This document shows positions 1-5,769 of a DNA stretch of 6,357 nt, piece after piece; position 1 is the first letter of the stretch, and each line of letters starts with the position of its first letter. Source of the stretch: JBATTK01 sp049670505 (GTDB taxonomy: Bacteria > Bacteroidota > Bacteroidia > Flavobacteriales > Flavobacteriaceae); contig JBATTK010000161.1 in NCBI GenBank assembly GCA_049670505.1, positions 1 through 6,357 of the forward strand, given 5' to 3'. The notes beneath the pieces were generated by a model. It was not told where the DNA came from. It made no database searches and saw only the letters and a program-made list of their open reading frames with translations. The position numbers and the translations under genes are program-made.

Positions 1-233
1 GCCATAAAATTGATGACAAAGGCGGTAACTTCACTGGAAAGGTTCTTATTATAGGTATTGTTTCGCATATAGGAAAATGGAATAACGGCCAATGTATTCC
101 TCGGCAACCCTTTAAGGAGTTTTTTAAACCAGGACTCGTCATTCCTATACCGGCTATGAACAACGCAGCTACCATGTACATCAAAAACATCCTTACCGAT
201 GTCCACACCGAAAGTTTCTCTATATTTATTCAT
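1..233 (-). pseudogene. IS110-family transposase, N-terminal 77 codons, probably defective
   Basis: The minus-strand frame starts at ATG 233-231 and stays open to the left edge. Residues 4-21 (YRETFGVDIGKDVFDVHG) match the RuvC-like N-terminus of IS110 transposases (DEDD recombinases), with the first catalytic Asp at residue 11. Residues about 30-50 (RNDESWFKKLLKGLP, then NTLAVI) continue the family pattern. The family then has a conserved Met-Glu-Ala-Thr-Gly segment carrying the catalytic Glu, but here the protein reads PFSYMRNN. Another reading frame over the same bases gives YSIFLYAKQYL, which looks more family-like, and the first frame resumes with YNKNLSSEVTAFVIN. I infer one small deletion removing the Glu motif and a second small one restoring frame, so the enzyme is probably inactive. 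The family call is from memory of the motif. The rest of the gene is outside the window. Confidence 0.65.
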
Positions 234-272
234 GAGAATTGATTTATGAAAGAACCAGCTACTGCTATCACA

Positions 273-398
273 ACTACTTGAAAACGAGATCTAAAATCTC
301 ACAGAACTGAACGTGATCTAAGTAGTAAAAGAGAGAGGATTATCAATGTTGTCGAAGTCCAAGCTTCACCGTGTATACTTACCTTAATTCTCTCTTTT
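273..398 (-). ncRNA. Candidate IS110 bridge RNA region
   Basis: The noncoding stretch between the transposase start and the element's outer edge holds consecutive inverted repeats. The first is a 7-bp stem (273-279 with 320-326) enclosing a 5-bp hairpin (286-290 with 296-300, loop 291-295). Immediately next to it is a 10-bp perfect stem (327-336 with 389-398), extended by 4 bp (339-342 with 385-388) after a 2-base bulge, which encloses a 4-bp hairpin (354-357 with 364-367). Two adjacent stem-loops with large internal loops are what an IS110 bridge RNA (target-binding loop plus donor-binding loop) looks like, and the position upstream of the transposase fits the IS110 group. The strand is inferred from the transposase, since the stems fold on either strand. 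The RNA ends are unknown. Confidence 0.45.
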
Positions 399-444
399 GT
401 TCTTTCTGATTACTATGTCAATTTAAAGAGAATCAAACTTAAGA

Positions 445-899
445 CGTGTGTATCTCGATTGCGGCCGTGGTCTCCTTGTACCTGGTCCAGTGGAACACGC
501 TCAGGCAGAGGTGTACCAAAGAGGCGTCAAGGGCATAGATGGTATGGTCGATATCAAGATCTTCCCAAGGCGAATCCCGGTAGAGTTTCCGTGCACGGGC
601 CATGAGCACTTGTGCGAAATCGGCGTAAATGCGCCGGTCGGCGTCGGCCAAGGTCGAACGGGTGACCATCGTGCGAAAGCCGAAGTTGTAGAGTCAGCAG
701 CCCCTGGACCGTAGGCACACGACAATATCGCGAGGTTCTCACGAAAGGTCAGCTGACTGAAGCTAAAGCACAGAAAGTGCTGCCAGCAACTGAATTTCCG
801 TGTTCGGTAATTTCCCTTGTACCGCCGGACACATTTGTTGAACTCGTACCTGGGAACCGGATCCATTAGTTGAGCGAAAACATATCTGCCTTGATTCAT
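445..899 (-). pseudogene. IS4-family transposase (DUF4372-type N-terminus), broken
   Basis: From ATG at 899 the minus strand reads MNQGRYVFAQLMDPVPRYEF and continues to FSQLTFRENL. This is the N-terminal domain (DUF4372-like) of IS4-type transposases common in Bacteroidota. At about 730-735 one base is missing. The next frame continues as RDIVVCLRSRGC, hits an in-frame TGA (694-696), then resumes LYNFGFRTMVTRSTLADADR and later TIYALDASLVHLCLSVF, where the Asp of ALDAS is the first DDE catalytic residue. Similarity ends at the IEIHT residues (about 445), where the intact family continues for about 200 more residues. The gene thus has three independent lesions: a frameshift, a nonsense codon and a 3' truncation. 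It cannot make a functional transposase. Confidence 0.8.
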
Positions 900-1020
900 G
901 ATCTATAATTTTTATTTTATGATCACAAAGCGAAGAATTCAAATCAAAAAATCAAAGAACGGCTGCAACTTATCTATATTTGGACAGTTACAGAAACTAA
1001 TATTTTTTTAACCGGACACT
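445..1020 (-). mobile_element. IS4-type element remnant, truncated at its 3' end
   Basis: This block is the 5' part of an IS4-type insertion sequence. It includes about 120 bases of noncoding end (900-1020) and about 455 bases of decayed transposase gene. The outer end is placed at the accggacact motif (1011-1020). Immediately beyond it, the sequence becomes similar to the region upstream of the lanthipeptide precursor gene at the other side of the window, so the junction is supported by comparison within the window. The 3' two-thirds of the transposase and the other IS end are missing, cut off at about 445 by IS110-like sequence. The coding part is visibly richer in G and C than the rest of the window, pointing to a different source genome. 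Confidence 0.7.
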
Positions 1021-1110
1021 ATTGAATAATTACTAAAAAATGAATAATCTTACATTTTATAATTTTGGATAAATCATATTGTATTGACCTATATGTATGT
1101 GGAACAAATA
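1021..1110 (-). repeat. Copy 1 of a conserved precursor-upstream block
   Basis: This AT-rich stretch is similar, in the same orientation, to 5770-5860 upstream of the lanthipeptide precursor gene. The core 1042-1090 aligns without gaps to 5795-5843, with about 41 of 49 bases identical by my hand count, including gaataatcttaca and ataattttggata. Weaker similarity extends to 1021 on one side and about 1110 on the other. It ends at the outer edge of the IS4 remnant. Relative to copy 2, a precursor gene would have lain to the left, where the IS now sits. I see no good match to the Bacteroidota -33/-7 promoter consensus on the minus strand. The plus strand has one TAATTTTG (1060-1067) that fits TAnnTTTG but lacks a -33 partner. 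Confidence 0.7.
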
Positions 1111-1223
1111 CGGGGGATACGGAATATCATAAAATTGGGACAACCTCGGAATTATAAAATATGGACATACTTGTTAAAGAAATCAGAAATATATATGAAT
1201 ACGCTCACATAGCTTAATTGACA

Positions 1224-2159
1224 TCAATATCCCAAGATTTTTATTTGATTTCCCGCAATACCTTCCAAGATTATCCTGTCTTCTTCTGATAGTTGTTCTT
1301 CTTTTTGGGTTTCCCCTACTTTATTCTGTAGGATGTTTTTATTTATTTTGATGTTAAGAAAGCTACTTATTGGTTTGATTTTTTCACCCGTTATCAAATC
1401 TTCATACTTGATCATTATGGAGTTTAGTTTTTTCGATTCCTCCAAAAAGCCGGAAATGCAGTGCCTCCAATGAGCAGCATAGTCGTGAGCATTTGAAATA
1501 TAATGCGATCCAACAATCAATGGAAGAGCATGCTTGTTTCTCTTAATGATGTTCAGGCATGAGTTACATGTGTCATAAGGATTGCGTACCAAAAAAATAA
1601 ACCGTGCTTTAGGATACAACCATTGCAGGTATTTTGCAATTGTAATATCTGATCTGACCAACTTTAACCCCCAGATTTTTCTGCCAACTCTCTCCACGGG
1701 TTCTCTCAATAAGGTTTCAATGAAAGACTGATGTGCTTTTTTTAAATGTGAAACCGGAGGAGACAAATTCGCCGTAAAGGCTTTAGTTAAAAATTCATCC
1801 AGCTCATTTGGGAAAATCTTTGCATAGTTTTCTGGGATGTAACACGAATGTCTCTTATCCGATATACTGAAGTTTTTGAACTGATTGGCCAATTGATGCC
1901 ATAAAAAAAGATGTTCAAATGCTTCTCCGAACAACGCCACATCGGAATCGGAATTTACCAGGCGCTGAAGGAGTGTTGAACCCGTCCTCCATCCTGCTGA
2001 GAAAATGAAAATAGGTGCTTGGGAACTTTCCTCAGTATCGGGATATTCTTTATTTAAGTATGTTATGGATTTATCAATTCCCTGTAAAAAAGAAGCTGGC
2101 CATATTTGAGACAATACGTCTTGAAATGGTCCCGATGTATGCTGCTTGGATTTTGACAT
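1224..2159 (-). CDS. Sulfotransferase (PAPS-dependent, Sulfotransfer_3-like)
   Basis: This 311-residue protein fits the cytosolic sulfotransferase fold, which moves a sulfuryl group from PAPS to a hydroxyl or amine. The 5'-phosphosulfate loop is at residues 51-67 (FIFSAGWRTGSTLLQRL, with G-x-x-R-T-G-S-T). The 3'-phosphate site is at 186-203 (RFIFLVRNPYDTCNSCLN), with the usual Arg-Asn-Pro-Tyr-Asp. A KYEDL motif at 251-255 is also typical. There is no signal peptide or membrane segment, and the length is normal for the family. It is transcribed divergently from lanC, from a shared 176-bp spacer, so a tailoring role on the lanthipeptide is plausible. The only Tyr of the predicted core peptide is one possible acceptor, and a sugar added by the neighbouring glycosyltransferase-like protein is another. 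The family assignment is solid. The substrate is inference. Confidence 0.85.
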   Translation of the reverse strand: MSKSKQHTSGPFQDVLSQIWPASFLQGIDKSITYLNKEYPDTEESSQAPIFIFSAGWRTGSTLLQRLVNSDSDVALFGEAFEHLFLWHQLANQFKNFSISDKRHSCYIPENYAKIFPNELDEFLTKAFTANLSPPVSHLKKAHQSFIETLLREPVERVGRKIWGLKLVRSDITIAKYLQWLYPKARFIFLVRNPYDTCNSCLNIIKRNKHALPLIVGSHYISNAHDYAAHWRHCISGFLEESKKLNSIMIKYEDLITGEKIKPISSFLNIKINKNILQNKVGETQKEEQLSEEDRIILEGIAGNQIKILGY

Positions 2160-2335
2160 TGAGCGCGTAATTGTATTAAACCGTAATTTATTAAATTAAA
2201 AAGTTAATAGGAATATTTTATTAGAAAAAAGTTATAAATAAAGTTTAAAATTCATCTAAAATAAAACGTAAATTCATACATTAAATTTCAATTAAGAATT
2301 GTTTTCTGGATTATTTAACTGAAAGCCTTAACAGC
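2160..2335. promoter_or_regulatory. Divergent intergenic region, sulfotransferase/lanC
   Basis: This very AT-rich spacer separates two divergent starts and must contain promoters for both genes or be read through from elsewhere. I looked for the Bacteroidota consensus (TTTG, about 19-21 bases, TAnnTTTG) on both strands and found no full match. No Shine-Dalgarno sequence precedes either start, which is normal in this phylum. No inverted repeat stands out. Confidence 0.35.
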
Positions 2336-3547
2336 ATGGAACAAGAACTCATGTTTAAACAAAAACTAAAAAACATTACTGATATTATCCAAAGCAAGTA
2401 CAAGGATGTTCCGGATCTTGGGGTAATAACAGGAATATCCGAGATGTCTTTGTTCCAATTTTACTATTCTAAATATTTAGATGTAGATCAATACGCAAAT
2501 TTAGGCGTTGAGATGATATCATATTGTATCCATCAAATCAACATCGATTATTCCTTCGCCACATACAGCACCGGCTTAGCAGGTTTTGGTTGGACGCTTC
2601 AGCACCTGCATTCCCAAAATTTTTTGGCCGAGGATTGTGACGATTTACTCCATCCATTTGATGAGTATCTGTACAATCGAATGAAATTTGATTTAGAGCA
2701 GGGCAATTATGATTTTTTGCATGGCGCACTAGGTTATGGTTTTTACTTTTTAAATCGCTATAAATATACACAGGAATCAATATTAAAAACTAAGTATCAA
2801 TCCTTTCTTCTTGAATTAATCGATATACTTGATGCTCATGCTATTGTTGAAGAAAATTGCTTAAAATGGAAAATCATACTGAACCCTGATAAAAAGAATA
2901 AAGGATATAGCCTTGGCTTAGCGCATGGGCTGTCCAATATTATTAATTTTCTTGTAAGGCTTAGTGAATATGATGTTTTTAAACAATCTACCCAAAAACT
3001 AATTCAAGGCGCTATAAACTATATTCTTCGTTTTGAAAGAAACGATAATGTTTCTATATCACTATTTCCTCGTTGGATTGAAGATGGGAAAATACCTAAT
3101 TATCATAGTAGAGTAGCGTGGTGTTACGGAGACTTGGGTATAGCGGTATCTTTAGCCAGGGCAGGTAAATCATTGAAAGATAATGATTTGGTGCAGCATG
3201 CTATGAAAATATTTGATCATACCAATACCAGAAGGACTCCGCATAGTACTATGGTCAAAGACGCAGGAATATGCCATGGCTCCTATGGGAATGCACACAT
3301 ATACCATAGAGTTTTACAAGAATTTGATAAGAAGCCCTTTAGGGAAAGTGTTGCTTTTTGGATGGAAGATGGTATCCAAAAAGCGATGCATAGTGATGGA
3401 TATGCAGGATACAAGCGATGGACCCCAAAATATGGATGGGTGCCAGATTTACGTTTGTTGGAAGGGATTGTCGGGATAGGCTTGGTGATTATCGACTACC
3501 TATCCCCAAATATAAATACATGGGACGAATGTCTGTTGTTACGTTAA
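2336..3547 (+). CDS. lanC: LanC-type lanthionine synthetase (lanthipeptide cyclase)
   Basis: This 403-residue protein is close to the length of NisC (414). LanC enzymes are zinc-dependent and add Cys thiols onto dehydroalanine or dehydrobutyrine in a precursor peptide to close lanthionine rings. All landmarks are present: the zinc ligands Cys263 (in WCYGDLG) and Cys313-His314 (in GICHGSYG), an Arg four residues before the first zinc Cys (Arg259), His197 in GLAHGLS, and Asp126 in YDFLHGALG. These correspond to NisC Cys284, Cys330, His331, Arg280, His212 and Asp141. Gly-rich barrel turns occur at about 78-85 (STGLAGFG) and 375-383 (LEGIVGIGL). It has no fused dehydratase, so it is a stand-alone class I-type cyclase. 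The first Met is taken as the start, and Met6 would lose nothing important. It lies about 2 kb from a convergent precursor gene. No LanB is in the window. Confidence 0.93.
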   Translation: MEQELMFKQKLKNITDIIQSKYKDVPDLGVITGISEMSLFQFYYSKYLDVDQYANLGVEMISYCIHQINIDYSFATYSTGLAGFGWTLQHLHSQNFLAEDCDDLLHPFDEYLYNRMKFDLEQGNYDFLHGALGYGFYFLNRYKYTQESILKTKYQSFLLELIDILDAHAIVEENCLKWKIILNPDKKNKGYSLGLAHGLSNIINFLVRLSEYDVFKQSTQKLIQGAINYILRFERNDNVSISLFPRWIEDGKIPNYHSRVAWCYGDLGIAVSLARAGKSLKDNDLVQHAMKIFDHTNTRRTPHSTMVKDAGICHGSYGNAHIYHRVLQEFDKKPFRESVAFWMEDGIQKAMHSDGYAGYKRWTPKYGWVPDLRLLEGIVGIGLVIIDYLSPNINTWDECLLLR

Positions 3548-3816
3548 AATTTGTTTGGATAAAAAATCAGGGCCCTGTATAATTATTTACCATATGTTTT
3601 GAAGAGATAAAAGGGCGTCTATCACCTATAGAAGAACCTTTGGTCTATAAATTAACCATCTTAATAAAAAGAAGGAATAGATTATTTACATCTGGAAAAA
3701 TAGGCCAATTAAATGGTTTACCCTATTTTCTTAAGTAGATATTAGAGGGTAATGTCCGTGGATGCTTAATATGGAAGGGCATTTAGAAAATTGTAAAAAC
3801 TCACAATAGCGATTAA
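3548..3816. other. Intergenic region between lanC and the DUF6734-like gene
   Basis: This 269-base gap has no convincing ORF on either strand. It holds a perfect 10-bp palindrome cagggccctg (3568-3577), a 7-bp inverted repeat ttaccct/agggtaa (3718-3724 with 3746-3752), and a 5-bp inverted repeat attgt/acaat (3790-3794 with 3803-3807) just before the next start. None is followed by a T-run, so no clear terminator is seen. The gap length suggests the downstream pair has its own promoter, but I cannot place one. Confidence 0.4.
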
Positions 3817-4692
3817 ATGAAAATTGTACATAGCTTTTGGTCCAAACCATCCTTGAACAGGGATGCAAAATTGGAGAAATCAAATGGAGGTTGGAGGCAT
3901 CCAAAATACTATTATATGAGCTGGGCCTTAAGCTGTCTGAGCTTTAAAAAATGTTATGGTGAGATAGAGCTAGTTACGGATTTAGAAGGTAAAAAGATGT
4001 TAATAGACCAATTAGAGCTTCCATATACATCGGTAAAGGTAGAATTGGATTTGTTAAACAATTATCCCGTACAACTCTGGGCTATTGGGAAGTTGTATAC
4101 TTATGGTATTCAAGATACCCCATTTATCCATGTGGACAATGATATCTACATTTGGAAGAAGTTTGGGAATAGAATTGAAAATGCTTCCCTGGTTGCACAG
4201 CACACGGATAAGGAAGAACATTACTCCATGGCCCTGGAGCGCTTAAAGCATTATAACATAAAAATACCATCCTTATTGACCGAAGACTATCAAAATCATA
4301 AAGAGTTCAATTGCAGCAATGTGGGCATCATTGGTGGTACCAATTACCCCTTTTTTAAGGAGTATGTTCACAAAGCATTTCAATTCGTGGATGGCAATTT
4401 AGATAATATTACGGATACTTTAATGGGGTCTACCTATGCACTTGTCTATGAACAGTATTTATTTAGTGCCATGGCTCGAAAAAAACGCATTGAAGTCCAA
4501 CATCTTTTTGAAGGCAAAGAAGAGGATATCATGGATTTGACTACGTTTATGAATAAATATAACCAGAGCAAATATGTACACCTTCTCGCAAATAAAAAGC
4601 AATTTTTTGGACGTTGTAGAGAACTGGAACAACAGCTGATTCTTGAATATCCGGAATATCATTCAAGAATCCTTTCACTTTTTGGAACTTAA
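3817..4692 (+). CDS. DUF6734-like protein with glycosyltransferase-A features
   Basis: This 291-residue protein begins MKIVHSFWSKP, the opening I associate with DUF6734, a family found mostly in Bacteroidota. Visible features fit a retaining GT-A glycosyltransferase fold. There is a β-strand ending in a DxD-type metal and nucleotide-sugar site (FIHVDNDIYIW, residues 103-113, with Asp107 and Asp109). The segment FNCSNVGIIGG (164-174) resembles the F-N-x-G strand of such enzymes. YEQYLFSAMA (211-220) and a late YVHLLANKK (253-261), with a His where GT-A enzymes carry a metal ligand, also fit. It has no signal peptide or transmembrane segment. It sits 6 bases ahead of the next gene, with which it surely forms an operon. 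Glycosylation of the lanthipeptide is an attractive guess, but donor and acceptor are unknown. The domain number is from memory. Confidence 0.65.
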   Translation: MKIVHSFWSKPSLNRDAKLEKSNGGWRHPKYYYMSWALSCLSFKKCYGEIELVTDLEGKKMLIDQLELPYTSVKVELDLLNNYPVQLWAIGKLYTYGIQDTPFIHVDNDIYIWKKFGNRIENASLVAQHTDKEEHYSMALERLKHYNIKIPSLLTEDYQNHKEFNCSNVGIIGGTNYPFFKEYVHKAFQFVDGNLDNITDTLMGSTYALVYEQYLFSAMARKKRIEVQHLFEGKEEDIMDLTTFMNKYNQSKYVHLLANKKQFFGRCRELEQQLILEYPEYHSRILSLFGT

Positions 4693-4698
4693 CGGATT

Positions 4699-5394
4699 AT
4701 GGACAGGGCACGATTATATTTTCGTAGAACGATCGAATTTTGCAAAATCGGTAATCCGGATTTTGCAAAACTGATTGATGCTACCGACTTGCATGATTTA
4801 GATAACTTTCACAAATTGTTTGAAAGCCATTTAGAGCTTTTGTATACTTCAAAGAAAACCGATTTAACAAAGTTAAGAGAGATTTATGCTATTGAAAAAG
4901 AGAAGGTGAAGCATAGAGATTCGGAAGAAACCGTAACAAAACTATATGAAAGCGAGAAAACCCAAACTTTGCAACGAGAAAGCATGCTAAAGATGGATTT
5001 TATACAGTTGTTAAATATAAATCTTATTAAAAACCCTGCAATTACTACTTATGAGTCTGACTGGGAATGGATTGTCAAAGAGGAAAATCTATACCTGTTC
5101 GATGTGAAAAAAATACAGAAAGCGGCACAAAAAGACCATTTCTTTTTGTTCGAGAGAACAGGGACGTACAATGGATTTTTGGACACTAATATTTTTGAAT
5201 ATCCATTGAATGAATATGAGTATATCCTATTGGAAATTTTTGAAAAAGCGATGACCGGAAGTAATGCTATCAACAAGTTTTTTGGGCTATTCGTAACGGA
5301 AACGAAAGATGAAGAACAACAATTTTTTGGATTGAGCGAAAAACTTTTACGAAATCTTATTTTTAAAAGATTTGTGGTAAAAAAGGACGGTTAA
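4699..5394 (+). CDS. Unrecognised 231-residue protein with a possible C-terminal RRE-like domain
   Basis: I do not recognise a named family for this protein. Residues 1-110 are charged and mostly helical (Lys/Glu-rich, with a possible coiled coil around 55-95) and there is no membrane segment. From about residue 147 the character changes. Two short strands (HFFLFERTGTYNG, 147-159) are followed by the helical run PLNEYEYILLEIFEKAMTGS (169-188), then INKF, and finally LSEKLLRNLIFKRFVVKK (212-229). Strand pair, L-N-x-x-x-x-x-ILLEI-F helix, second helix, and a last helix ending in R-F-V-V repeat the order of PqqD-like RiPP recognition elements, which bind leader peptides. This is structural analogy by eye, not a proven match. 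The ATG at 4699 follows the upstream stop by 6 bases and is probably translationally coupled. A leader-binding partner for the modifying enzymes would fit the locus. Confidence 0.6.
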   Translation: MDRARLYFRRTIEFCKIGNPDFAKLIDATDLHDLDNFHKLFESHLELLYTSKKTDLTKLREIYAIEKEKVKHRDSEETVTKLYESEKTQTLQRESMLKMDFIQLLNINLIKNPAITTYESDWEWIVKEENLYLFDVKKIQKAAQKDHFFLFERTGTYNGFLDTNIFEYPLNEYEYILLEIFEKAMTGSNAINKFFGLFVTETKDEEQQFFGLSEKLLRNLIFKRFVVKKDG

Positions 5395-5422
5395 CATATT
5401 ATTTCTGATGTAGTCTAAATAC

Positions 5423-5464
5423 AAACATACTGGCTTAATAAATGAAGATTATACCAGTATGTTT
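5423..5464. terminator. Hairpin between convergent genes
   Basis: A perfect 11-bp inverted repeat, aaacatactgg (5423-5433) with ccagtatgttt (5454-5464), flanks a 20-base loop. It lies 28 bases after the stop of the upstream plus-strand gene and about 100 bases beyond the stop of the minus-strand precursor gene, so it can serve as a bidirectional terminator. The stem ends in AAA and TTT, but no long T-run follows, so termination strength is uncertain. Confidence 0.6.
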
Positions 5465-5564
5465 CCGATAGTTCGTGATGAAACTTAAGCTTAATAACTC
5501 TAAGCATAAAAGTCTCTTTTAATAAGCTAAATTGATGATAGTTTTACAAGTGCTGACCGTATTA

Positions 5565-5702
5565 TTAGCATGCAAAGGTAGACCCGCAGCCTTGACCATA
5601 GCTTTGTTGACTACCGCCGCGAATTAATTCTTGAACCTTGGCGTTTAATTCACTTACTTTGCGCTTGTTTAGGCTTGGACCCAACTTTTTCTTTTTTTTC
5701 AT
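5565..5702 (-). CDS. lanA: Lanthipeptide precursor peptide (Bacteroidota class I leader type)
   Basis: This 45-codon ORF on the minus strand is the probable substrate of the locus. It starts with Met and five Lys, followed by a leader with LNKRKVSELN (residues 11-20). That is the L-N-K-x-x-[IV]-x-x-L-N pattern of the common Bacteroidota class I lanthipeptide leader. The leader ends in IRGG (27-30), a double-Gly site typically cut by a C39-type peptidase transporter or similar protease. The 15-residue core SQQSYGQGCGSTFAC has two Cys (39, 45) and four dehydratable residues (Ser31, Ser34, Ser41, Thr42). Ring pairs such as Ser34-Cys39 and Thr42-Cys45 are sterically reasonable guesses. The C-terminal Cys, the Gly-rich spacing and the nearby LanC support the call. 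The start is the ATG just before the Lys run. The upstream sequence is AT-rich with no Shine-Dalgarno sequence, and a duplicated upstream block lies about 70-160 bases away. Confidence 0.88.
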   Translation of the reverse strand: MKKKKKLGPSLNKRKVSELNAKVQELIRGGSQQSYGQGCGSTFAC

Positions 5703-5769
5703 GATATATATTTTTAAAGATTAATAGTTCTTAAAGTAAAGAAAAATCCTTCTAAAATTCGAAAATCAA

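Larger units (their letters stand above)
1..444 (-). mobile_element. IS110-family element, partial (runs off left edge)
   Basis: The segment combines the 5' end of an IS110-type transposase gene on the minus strand with about 210 bases of structured noncoding DNA upstream of its start. That is the layout of the left end of IS110-group elements. The right boundary is set where similarity of the neighbouring IS4 transposase remnant stops, in its H-T codons at about 445-450. IS110 elements typically lack long terminal inverted repeats, so the end cannot be fixed more precisely by eye. The arrangement suggests the IS110 element inserted into the older IS4 element. A deletion joining two separate elements is the alternative. 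Confidence 0.6.

Noticed and set aside
3..242. Long open frame on the plus strand at the left edge (…GKVLIIGIVSHIGKW…)
   Set aside because: The opposite strand carries the IS110 N-terminal motif with the catalytic Asp in a proper ATG-started frame, so this is an antisense shadow.
448..714. 88-residue plus-strand ORF over the IS4 remnant
   Set aside because: It is antisense to clearly recognisable transposase sequence, and its protein has no family resemblance. It is long only because the region is GC-rich.
1060..1067. TAATTTTG as a plus-strand -7 promoter box (also at 5813-5820)
   Set aside because: It fits TAnnTTTG, but neither copy has a TTTG/TTG box at the right distance and no plus-strand gene follows either site. 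It is kept only as part of the conserved block.
1120..1164. Imperfect direct repeat cggaatatcataaaattgg / cggaattataaaatatgg
   Set aside because: There are only two short diverged units in AT-rich noncoding DNA, with no regular spacing. It is not a CRISPR or iteron array.
2538..2780. 80-residue minus-strand ORF inside lanC
   Set aside because: It lies fully inside the conserved LanC coding sequence and shows no motif of its own.
3213..3479. 88-residue plus-strand ORF overlapping the end of lanC in another frame
   Set aside because: It covers the zinc-ligand region of LanC, which explains the sequence. There is no independent support.
3568..3577. Perfect palindrome cagggccctg after lanC as a terminator or operator
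   Set aside because: It has no loop and no following T-run, and a single 10-bp palindrome is weak evidence for an operator.
5049..5276. 75-residue minus-strand ORF inside the 231-residue protein gene
   Set aside because: It is a shadow ORF with no start context or recognisable features, and the plus-strand frame is complete and coupled to the upstream gene.
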